DNA from: an uncultured Clostridia bacterium
GTDB lineage: Bacteria; Bacillota; Clostridia; Oscillospirales; Ruminococcaceae
Assembly (NCBI GenBank): GCA_945947715.1
Contig: CAMEYZ010000057.1
Location: 1 to 11,286 of the forward strand
DNA: 11,286 bases
Direction of reading: 5' to 3'
The notes beneath the pieces were generated by a model. That model did no database searches. It saw only the letters and a list, made by a program, of their open reading frames with translations, and was not told where the DNA came from. The position numbers were made by a program, and so were the translations under genes. Each line of letters opens with the position of its first letter. Position 1 is the stretch's first letter. Below are positions 6,003-11,286 of this stretch, piece after piece.

Positions 6003-8678
6003 ATGGAAAATGAGCTTTATCTGACCGATCTTATTGATGTCAATATCCTCCAGCAGATTCAGGACGCCTTTTCGGATATGACGGGAATGGCCGCGCTCAC
6101 TGCCGATAAAAACGGAGTTGCGGTCACAAAGGGCTCCAACTTTTCCGATTTCTGCGTCAAATATACGAGAAAGTCGGAGCGTGGGAACCGACTTTGCAAT
6201 GAGTGCGACAAAAAGGGCGCGGAAAAAACTCTGGCAAATGGAGGTCCCTGCGCCTACTATTGCCATGCGGGGCTGGTAGATTATGCTGCGCCTATCATGG
6301 CGGACGGAAAAATGGTGGGGAGCTTCATCGGAGGACAGGTCCTTCCCGGTGAACCTAATCTGGAAATGACCGCGCGCATCGCCGAGGATCTGGGCATAGA
6401 CCCTGAGGAATATATGGAAGCGGCGAAGCGCATAAAGATAGTAAGCAAGGAATCCATTGACAAGGCGGCACATTTTCTGTATGTTGTTGCAAATGTCCTG
6501 TCAGATATCGCCTATAAAAGCTACTGCCTGCATAAGGTGAATCTTGAGGTGGAAAAGGCTTCCCATATGAAGTCGGACTTCCTTGCCAATATGAGCCACG
6601 AGATTCGCACTCCCATGAATGCAGTGCTGGGCATGACCGACCTTGCGCTGAGAGAGGAAATGTCTCCCGCCGCAAGAGAGTATATTCATCAGATAAGGTC
6701 CTCCGGCAAGATACTTCTGGCGATAATCAACGATATCCTTGATTTTTCCAAGATAGAATCGGGAAAAATGGATATCATCGAGGCGGTGTACGAGCCTCTT
6801 TCTGTAATAAATGATCTTGCCAATATCATCAACAGCCGTATCGGCAACAAAAAAATTGATTTTACAATGGATATAGCCCCCGATCTTCCGCAGAATCTTT
6901 TCGGGGATAATATACGCATACATCAGATACTTCTGAACCTGCTCAATAATGCGGTGAAATTTACGCAGCAGGGAGAAATACGGCTGACTCTGGGCTGGGA
7001 ACGCAGCGGCAGCGATACCATTTTGCTGAAGGCTTCCGTGGAGGACACGGGTATCGGCATAAAAAAAGAGGACCTGGGGAAGCTCTTCAATTCCTTCAGG
7101 CAGCTTGACAGCAAGCGCAACCGAAATATCGAGGGTACGGGTCTCGGACTTGCAATATCACAGCAGCTGTTGCAGCTTATGGGTGGAACTATCTCCGTGG
7201 AAAGTGAGTACAACAAGGGCAGTATTTTCAGTTTTGTGCTCCCGCAGAAGGTGGTAAACGATGCTCCTGTCGTGACCGAAAGCAAGCGATCTGTATCAGC
7301 AGCGGTGATGGTGGGCAATCCGAATATCAGAAAGCAGCTTCTTAAGGATCTGAACTGGATAGGCGCGGATATTCTGGAGACAGAGGATATAAATGACGTA
7401 AGGACTGTCTCGCCCGATTTTCTTATCGTCGAAAAGACGCGGTTTTCGGGCAGTGTCAGAGAATATGCGGAGAATACTCCACAGGTAAGCCTTCTGGTGA
7501 TAGCGAACTACGACAGCACCGATGATATCGTACTGCCAAACGTGAGAATAATCCGCAAGCCTGTATATTTTCTGAATCTGTACAATGCTATGGGGATAAG
7601 CAATATCACCTTCAGCGACAGCAGCAGCGATTCTGACAGCTTTACCTTTGTGGCTCCCGACGCGCATATCCTTATCGTGGACGATAATTCTATAAATCTC
7701 ACCGTGGCAAAGGGACTTATCAAGCCGCTGGATATGCAGGTGGATACTGCCGCAAGTGCTGCCGAGGCTATCGAAATGATGCATCATCTTAAATATGACC
7801 TTATCTTTATGGACCATATGATGCCCGAGGTGGATGGCGTGGAGGCGACTCATATAATCCGCCGTCTTATGCCCAATTATAACGATGTCCCGATAATCGC
7901 GCTGACTGCCAACGCTGTAGGCGGAGTAAGGGAGATGTTCATAAAAGAGGGCATGAACGATTTCGTGGCAAAGCCCATAGAGGTCAGCGAGATAGTATCA
8001 AAGCTCAGAAAATGGCTGCCTCAGGAGAAGATACTTCCTGCCGATAGGAAGACCTCCTCTGCAAAACAGGAAGGCTCCGCAGAGCATTTGGAAATACCTG
8101 GACTCAATACAAAAACGGCACTTTCTCTGCTGGGCAGCGAGGAGCTGTTCAGGACGGTCCTTAAGGAATATTACCTGTCTATTGACCGCCGGGCTGATGT
8201 TATCCGTGAGCATAAACAGGCGGGTCGGATAAGGGATTATACCATTGAGGTCCACTCGCTGAAAAGCACCTCAAAGCAGATCGGCGCAGAAAAGGTCTCC
8301 GCCCTTGCCGCAGAGCTGGAGCGGGCAGGAAACGAGGGGGATATAGAGCTTATCAACAGTAAAACCGATGAGCTTCTGGTGGAGTTCCTCCGATTGAAGG
8401 ATATAATCCGTCCCTGTTTCCCGGACTGCGCGGATATCGGACAGGAAGGACCCTCCGAAAAAGGCGAGGATACTGCAAAGCTCCTTGACCGAATCTGTGC
8501 CGCACTGGACGAGTTTGATATACTTGGCATCGAAGAGGTCCTGGACGATATGGCGAAGGGAACATATCCTCCGGAGCAGCAGGAGCTGTACGAAAAGCTC
8601 CGGGAAGCTGCGGAGAATAGTGACCTTGACACCTGCCATGAGCTTATTGAAAGCTGGAGAGCCTTGATATCTCAGTAA
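6003..8678 (+). CDS. PocR-domain hybrid histidine kinase with receiver and HPt domains
   Basis: An 891-residue, soluble-looking hybrid sensor kinase. Residues about 5-170 match the PocR sensory domain (LTDLIDVNILQQIQDAFSDM at the start, DYAAPI...GQVLPGEP later) and hold five cysteines, C51, C65, C68, C83 and C87. Next come HisKA with H199 (NMSHEIRTPMN), HATPase with N-box N312/N316, DTGIGI at 348-353 and GTGLGLAIS at 378-386, a degenerate receiver-like segment (about 430-530), a full receiver (D560/D561, acceptor D604 in LIFMDHMMP, T635, K657), and an HPt domain with H751 (HSLKSTSKQ). About 90 further residues (800-891) are helical and unassigned. PocR domains are proposed to sense small hydrocarbon derivatives; the ligand here is unknown. 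The order predicts a relay H199-D604-H751 and then D202 of the preceding regulator. The start follows GGGTGA at 5993-5998. A terminator-like hairpin follows the stop. Confidence 0.9.
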   Translation: MENELYLTDLIDVNILQQIQDAFSDMTGMAALTADKNGVAVTKGSNFSDFCVKYTRKSERGNRLCNECDKKGAEKTLANGGPCAYYCHAGLVDYAAPIMADGKMVGSFIGGQVLPGEPNLEMTARIAEDLGIDPEEYMEAAKRIKIVSKESIDKAAHFLYVVANVLSDIAYKSYCLHKVNLEVEKASHMKSDFLANMSHEIRTPMNAVLGMTDLALREEMSPAAREYIHQIRSSGKILLAIINDILDFSKIESGKMDIIEAVYEPLSVINDLANIINSRIGNKKIDFTMDIAPDLPQNLFGDNIRIHQILLNLLNNAVKFTQQGEIRLTLGWERSGSDTILLKASVEDTGIGIKKEDLGKLFNSFRQLDSKRNRNIEGTGLGLAISQQLLQLMGGTISVESEYNKGSIFSFVLPQKVVNDAPVVTESKRSVSAAVMVGNPNIRKQLLKDLNWIGADILETEDINDVRTVSPDFLIVEKTRFSGSVREYAENTPQVSLLVIANYDSTDDIVLPNVRIIRKPVYFLNLYNAMGISNITFSDSSSDSDSFTFVAPDAHILIVDDNSINLTVAKGLIKPLDMQVDTAASAAEAIEMMHHLKYDLIFMDHMMPEVDGVEATHIIRRLMPNYNDVPIIALTANAVGGVREMFIKEGMNDFVAKPIEVSEIVSKLRKWLPQEKILPADRKTSSAKQEGSAEHLEIPGLNTKTALSLLGSEELFRTVLKEYYLSIDRRADVIREHKQAGRIRDYTIEVHSLKSTSKQIGAEKVSALAAELERAGNEGDIELINSKTDELLVEFLRLKDIIRPCFPDCADIGQEGPSEKGEDTAKLLDRICAALDEFDILGIEEVLDDMAKGTYPPEQQELYEKLREAAENSDLDTCHELIESWRALISQ

Positions 8679-8696
8679 AACAGAAGATAAAAACAG

Positions 8697-8740
8697 CAGC
8701 GCCGGCCTGTCCGTTATCGGAACAGGTCGGCGCTGTGTTT
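8697..8740 (+). terminator. Terminator-like hairpin ending the signalling operon
   Basis: Arms at 8697-8713 and 8718-8735 form an 8-bp GC-rich base (CAGCGCCG/CGGCGCTG), then GCCTGT/ACAGGT with one G-T pair, a bulged A and a CCG/CGG top with a TTAT loop. The tail TGTTTAT is only moderately T-rich, but the stem is long and lies 18 bases after the kinase stop codon. Confidence 0.75.
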
Positions 8741-8759
8741 ATAAATATAGGAAGAAATC

Positions 8760-8921
8760 TTATTTTTGCTTAGTCTTTTTAACCTTTACGGCCGCAGCTG
8801 TAGCCGTGGCAAACGCTTTTGTTCGTTTTAAGCCTTTCATTTTATAGTAAACGACATTAGAAATTGAACTTGAAGTCAAGCAAAAGCTTGCATATATGGA
8901 TTTTGCGCAGACTGAAAGCAT
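8760..8921 (-). CDS. Hypothetical 53-residue basic ORF running out of the miniature element
   Basis: On the reverse strand an open frame starts with ATG at 8919-8921 inside the miniature inverted-repeat element, crosses the element's left terminal repeat, and stops at 8760-8762. The product begins MLSVCAKSIYASFCLTSSS and ends in a lysine-rich, alanine-containing tail (ATATAAAVKVKKTKQK). A shorter version from ATG 8840 has 26 residues and starts just outside the element. Neither start has a Shine-Dalgarno sequence. I recognise no family. It may be a chance frame created by the repeat, or a small gene or gene remnant whose 5' end the element replaced. Confidence 0.2.
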   Translation of the reverse strand: MLSVCAKSIYASFCLTSSSISNVVYYKMKGLKRTKAFATATAAAVKVKKTKQK

Positions 8922-8944
8922 CAATTTCAATGTCGTTTACTATA
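8843..8944. mobile_element. 102-bp MITE-like element with about 24-bp terminal inverted repeats
   Basis: The left end (8843-8867) begins TATAGTAAACGACATT. The right end (8921-8944) is its reverse complement except for one missing base. The 53-bp interior contains two short hairpins (CTTGA/TCAAG and GCAA/TTGC). The ends in TATA could include a duplicated TA target site, as made by IS630/Tc1-type transposases. There is no transposase inside, so if mobile it would be moved in trans. A single long RNA hairpin is the alternative reading. Genome copy number decides. Confidence 0.55.
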
Positions 8945-9022
8945 GTTCTCTTGTATATAATTTTTTAGGATAATGCTCTTTGCACAATTGTATTATATCA
9001 CAATAAAAATACATTTTGGTAA

Positions 9023-9073
9023 GCAAAACTGCACTATTTTCCCGTTTTTTCTGAAAAATAGTGCAGATTTTGC
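9023..9073 (-). terminator. Bidirectional terminator for the exported protein gene
   Basis: A 12-bp perfect stem pairs 9029-9040 with 9055-9066 (CTGCACTATTTT/AAAATAGTGCAG). Outer GCAAAA/TTTTGC arms extend it across one extra A. Read on the reverse strand the stem is followed by TTTTGCTT, about 50 bases after the stop codon of the reverse gene. On the forward strand the tail is ATTTTGC, so it may also catch readthrough from the kinase operon. Confidence 0.7.
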
Positions 9074-9118
9074 AGGTGATTATTTGTACATTATGTTAAA
9101 AAATTACGTCCGATAAAC

Positions 9119-10612
9119 TTACTTAACTCCGTCAGGCTTTATAGCTTCGATTTCGGCAGTAGCCTTTTCCTTGTTGGAAGAGAGAAGCTCTGCGCTTGTT
9201 ATCGTAAAGCCGGGGCTGAAGGTGTCGCCTATCTTAGCGGAGCTCTTTGCCACGGGACCTACATAGATATTGTTGATGGACTTGTTCTGATACTTGGACA
9301 GGTCTATAATAATAGTGCCTTCCTTTGCGGCAGCATAGTATTTTTCCTCCCAGCCAACGCCGTCCGAAGCCCAGCCGTGGAGAACTACACAAACGCCGGA
9401 TGTGTTCTTGGGATTTTTCATAGTGTAGTTGATCTTAAGTGCCTTATAGCCCTTAAGGCTCATTCCTATGCCGTTTTCCATGACAGGGATAAGCTGGACC
9501 AGATCGGGATTTCCTGTGGGAACATCTCCGCTGGGGGACCAGTCCATAGCCTCTTTGATCTTGCCGGAGCTGTAGCTTCCCGTTTCGAGGGTAAGGTTCG
9601 GCTTTGTTTTGGAGCCCTTGATGCTTACTATTTCGCAGTCCCAGTTTTCAAAGTAGATGTTCTTGAGCTTTTTGGTACCCAGAGCCTTGTATATGTCGCT
9701 TACGGCGACTACCACCGTGCAGACGGACTTGTCGGACTGCATGGTCCTTGCCTCATACATTTTGCTCTTTCTTCCGGTATCAGTGCCCGATGTGGTTATG
9801 CCGCCGATAGCAACTGCCGCCCAGGGACAATACTTGTCATTTGCGCTGTGGCTTGTGGGGTGAGTGCACTTCTTTGCGGAATCGGGCTTGAAGGTTATGG
9901 TGAGATACTTATATCCTTTAAGCTCGCTATAGTCCATGGAAGGGGTGCCCTTTTCGTAGGATACGCTGAGCGTGATGCTGTCGACCTTAAGGGTAAGGGA
10001 ATCCTTTTTGTTGTTGCTCCATGTGCCCGCGTTCAGGGAGATAAATCCGTAGTCGGATATCTTAGAGCCGGAAAGACTTGCAACCTTCTTGCTTGTGATG
10101 CTGCCGCTGTAGGTATAGGAGCCCTTTGTCTCGTCATACTTATCGGTCTTGTCGGTGAGGGTCTTATTTTCGGGTATGTCAGCGTTCACCCATTTTCCCT
10201 TGGAGTCCAAGCCGCCCGTAAATGGGAACACATTTACCTCAATATCCGTCCTCTCGGTCTTGAATTCCCATGTGTAATCCACCTGGATATTTTTCGCCTT
10301 GATAGAATACACATCGGCATAGTCGCCTGTTTTTTCGAGGATAGCCGCTGCGACCTCATTGGTACGGTCATAGCTGTCCTCGGGGTTGCCCAAGCCGAAC
10401 TTGAACTCGGTGGAAAGGGTCTTGTACTCGCCGTCAGAGCCGACCTTAGAGAAGCTTACCTTTTTTGCATAGTTTCCCGGAATGGTGACTACGGCAGTCT
10501 TGGTGGTTGAAGCCGCGGAAATCTCGGGAGCGGGGAGCGCTGCCGTGCAGCTCACAGCCACTGCCGCAGCTGTCAGCAGAGCATATCCCTTAGATTTTAT
10601 AGATTTTGTCAT
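9119..10612 (-). CDS. Exported protein with repeated beta-sandwich-like modules, function unknown
   Basis: A 497-residue protein. ATG 10610-10612 is chosen because AGGAGGT lies six bases upstream and a signal peptide follows at once: basic N-region (TKSIKSK), hydrophobic core (ALLTAAAVAV), and likely cleavage near ISAAS at about 33-35. C22 in AVSC could instead be a weak lipobox, which would make it a lipoprotein. The mature part is strand-rich and appears to hold three modules, about 37-222, 225-335 and 375-478. Modules two and three share a pattern: an opening LKGYK(Y/A)LxI(T/N), a central VVxVSDI or IIIDLSK strand, then LKNIYFENW or INNIYVGPV, and a closing I(V/T)S strand. This resembles Ruminococcus carbohydrate-binding-like or DUF5620-like modules, recalled rather than searched. 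No catalytic domain, dockerin or anchor motif is visible. An upstream ATG would give 57 extra residues, but it lies before the promoter and is rejected. Confidence 0.85.
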   Translation of the reverse strand: MTKSIKSKGYALLTAAAVAVSCTAALPAPEISAASTTKTAVVTIPGNYAKKVSFSKVGSDGEYKTLSTEFKFGLGNPEDSYDRTNEVAAAILEKTGDYADVYSIKAKNIQVDYTWEFKTERTDIEVNVFPFTGGLDSKGKWVNADIPENKTLTDKTDKYDETKGSYTYSGSITSKKVASLSGSKISDYGFISLNAGTWSNNKKDSLTLKVDSITLSVSYEKGTPSMDYSELKGYKYLTITFKPDSAKKCTHPTSHSANDKYCPWAAVAIGGITTSGTDTGRKSKMYEARTMQSDKSVCTVVVAVSDIYKALGTKKLKNIYFENWDCEIVSIKGSKTKPNLTLETGSYSSGKIKEAMDWSPSGDVPTGNPDLVQLIPVMENGIGMSLKGYKALKINYTMKNPKNTSGVCVVLHGWASDGVGWEEKYYAAAKEGTIIIDLSKYQNKSINNIYVGPVAKSSAKIGDTFSPGFTITSAELLSSNKEKATAEIEAIKPDGVK

Positions 10613-10661
10613 AATTATACCTCCTAAAAGTTTTTTGGGGATAATTGCCTTTTGTAGAAAC

Positions 10662-10670
10662 ATTATATCA
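10662..10670 (-). promoter_or_regulatory. Extended -10 promoter of the exported protein gene
   Basis: On the reverse strand TGATATAAT (10670 down to 10662) is a perfect -10 with the extended TGN motif. The -35 position, 17 bp further up, reads ACCAAA, far from TTGACA, and overlaps the end of the left inverted-repeat arm. Transcription should start near 10655, leaving a leader of about 43 nt. A weak -35 next to an operator-like arm suggests control by a protein bound there. Confidence 0.65.
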
Positions 10671-10685
10671 TAGAATTTCTCGGTT

Positions 10686-10788
10686 TTGGTATGCATATTT
10701 GCATTATTTTGATATTTTTTGGCGAAAATATTAAAAATATTTTGTTTGATTTGTACAATTGTTAGAATAATGCAAATATGCATACCAA
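10686..10788. promoter_or_regulatory. Perfect 23-bp inverted repeat flanking the divergent promoters
   Basis: Positions 10686-10708 and 10766-10788 are exact reverse complements over 23 bp, separated by 57 bp of AT-rich DNA. Each arm contains an inner dyad, ATGCATATTTGCAT (six of seven pairs match), as expected for a dimeric regulator site. Each arm ends in ACCAA, exactly 15 bases before the TGATATAAT extended -10 of the promoter it faces. The spacer holds an AAAATATT/AATATTTT dyad at 10725-10743. CAATTGTT occurs at 10756 and again 30 bp later at 10786. Confidence 0.8.
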
Positions 10789-10803
10789 TTGTTTGCTATT
10801 TTA

Positions 10804-10822
10804 TGATATAATGTGATATAAT
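10804..10822 (+). promoter_or_regulatory. Tandem extended -10 promoters of the Ser/Thr kinase gene
   Basis: Two TGATATAAT copies lie in tandem ten bases apart, with -10 hexamers at 10807-10812 and 10817-10822. The -35 region of the first reads ACCAAT and overlaps the right inverted-repeat arm. No TTGACA-like box is correctly spaced for either. Transcription should start about 10819-10830, leaving a leader of about 40-55 nt before ATG 10872. Confidence 0.65.
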
Positions 10823-10871
10823 AATTAATAGATAAAAAACATCAATAAGCAGATACAATAGAGGTGAGTAT

Positions 10872-11286
10872 ATGTCATCAAAGCGTAAGCTGTGTGGAAA
10901 TTGCTTTTCTCCTGTAAAGGGGAAAAAATGCAGCAGCTGCGGCTACACGGAGGAGGATTCCGTTTCTGAATACGATGCTCTTGCTGTGGGTACCGTACTT
11001 AATGACCGATATGTTATCGGAAGGCTGCTGGGCAGGGGAGGCTTCGGCATAACCTATCTTGCTTATGACCAGAATGAGAGCAGAGCAGTTGCCATAAAGG
11101 AATACTATCCCGATAAAACGGCAGTGCGCGCCAACGACAATATCACAGTTGAACCAATGACTACCTTCCAGGCAGATGATTTCTCCGATGGTCTGGAGCG
11201 CTTTTTCAGCGAAGCTGCCATAATCATGAAGTTTCGCGAAAGCTCGGATATAATGGGGCTGTACGATGTTTTCCGCTCCAACGGCA
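10872..11286 (+). CDS. Zinc-ribbon Ser/Thr protein kinase, 5' part
   Basis: The gene runs off the right end, leaving 138 complete codons. GAGGTGA at 10861-10867 precedes the ATG. The N-terminus is a small zinc ribbon, C8-x2-C11 and C20-x2-C23, in a basic context (MSSKRKLCGNC, CSSCGY). An Hanks-type (eukaryotic-like) kinase domain begins at about residue 46 (DRYVIGRLLGRGGFGITYLAYD), with the glycine-rich loop at 54-59 and ATP-anchoring lysine K76 in VAIKEYYP. The FGITYLA and KEYYP wording is typical of bacterial Ser/Thr kinases linked to secretion or surface functions. The HRD and DFG motifs, and any membrane or sensor domain, lie beyond the window. It is divergent from the exported protein gene and shares its operator region, which suggests co-regulation. 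Confidence 0.9.
   Translation, partial: MSSKRKLCGNCFSPVKGKKCSSCGYTEEDSVSEYDALAVGTVLNDRYVIGRLLGRGGFGITYLAYDQNESRAVAIKEYYPDKTAVRANDNITVEPMTTFQADDFSDGLERFFSEAAIIMKFRESSDIMGLYDVFRSNG

Larger units (their letters stand above)
8741..9118. other. Intergenic region between convergent genes
   Basis: This stretch separates the kinase gene and the reverse-strand exported protein gene, whose 3' ends face each other. It holds the miniature element, the doubtful reverse ORF and the bidirectional terminator annotated separately, plus AT-rich spacer. A 20-nt imperfect palindrome around a CAGCTG core lies at 8788-8807 (arms ACGGC/GCCGT). I saw no RNA gene in it. Confidence 0.6.

Noticed and set aside
9377..10510. 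377-codon forward frame over the exported protein gene
   Set aside because: The reverse strand has a perfect ribosome site, signal peptide and promoter. The forward frame has none and looks like a shadow.
10613..10783. 57-residue N-terminal extension of the exported protein
   Set aside because: It would place the start upstream of the promoter -10 and bury the signal peptide. The AGGAGGT site belongs to ATG 10612.
1..11286. CRISPR arrays, tRNA or rRNA genes, prophage or toxin-antitoxin modules
   Set aside because: I saw no regularly spaced repeats, cloverleaf-like genes, rRNA-like stretches or typical small gene pairs on either strand by reading.

Overview
The window looks like chromosomal DNA of an anaerobic, Gram-positive gut or rumen bacterium, most likely Ruminococcus-like (Oscillospiraceae). 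This is inferred from AGGAGG-type ribosome sites, AT-rich intergenic DNA with near-consensus sigma-A promoters, a sensory [FeFe]-hydrogenase relative, and a secreted multi-module beta-sandwich protein of a style common in Ruminococcus. No rRNA, tRNA, CRISPR array, phage gene or transposase gene was seen.

Layout. (1) 1-3113, all + strand, is metabolic: the 3' end of a polar amino acid ABC transporter ATPase, a class-III PLP aminotransferase, and an iron-type alcohol dehydrogenase. A good intrinsic terminator lies between the last two, and a second one closes the block. (2) 3202-8740 is a three-gene signalling operon behind a perfect consensus promoter. It encodes a soluble protein joining a sensory [FeFe]-hydrogenase H-cluster region to a chemoreceptor (MCP) signalling domain, a receiver protein with a degenerate second receiver and no DNA-binding domain, and a PocR-type hybrid histidine kinase carrying HisKA, HATPase, receiver and HPt modules. 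A terminator-like hairpin ends it. (3) 8741-9118 has no large gene. It holds a 102-bp miniature element with about 24-bp terminal inverted repeats, a 53-codon reverse ORF running out of that element, and a bidirectional terminator. (4) 9119-10612 (- strand) encodes an exported, probably three-module beta-sandwich protein. (5) 10613-10871 is a divergent control region: two mirror-image extended -10 promoters flanked by a perfect 23-bp inverted repeat. (6) From 10872 to the window end runs the 5' part of a zinc-ribbon Ser/Thr protein kinase gene.

How the parts may work together. The central operon reads as an H2- or redox-sensing signalling cassette. The hydrogenase-MCP keeps all four H-cluster cysteines but has lost the proton-shuttle cysteine, as expected of a sensor rather than a catalyst. 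The other two genes form a complete His-Asp-His-Asp phosphorelay whose last element has no obvious transcriptional output. No cheA or cheW homologue is present in the window, so the partner of the MCP domain is open. The exported protein and the Ser/Thr kinase appear to be co-regulated through the shared inverted-repeat operator. The aminotransferase and alcohol dehydrogenase could convert an omega-amino compound to an aldehyde and then an alcohol, but the substrate cannot be read from sequence alone.
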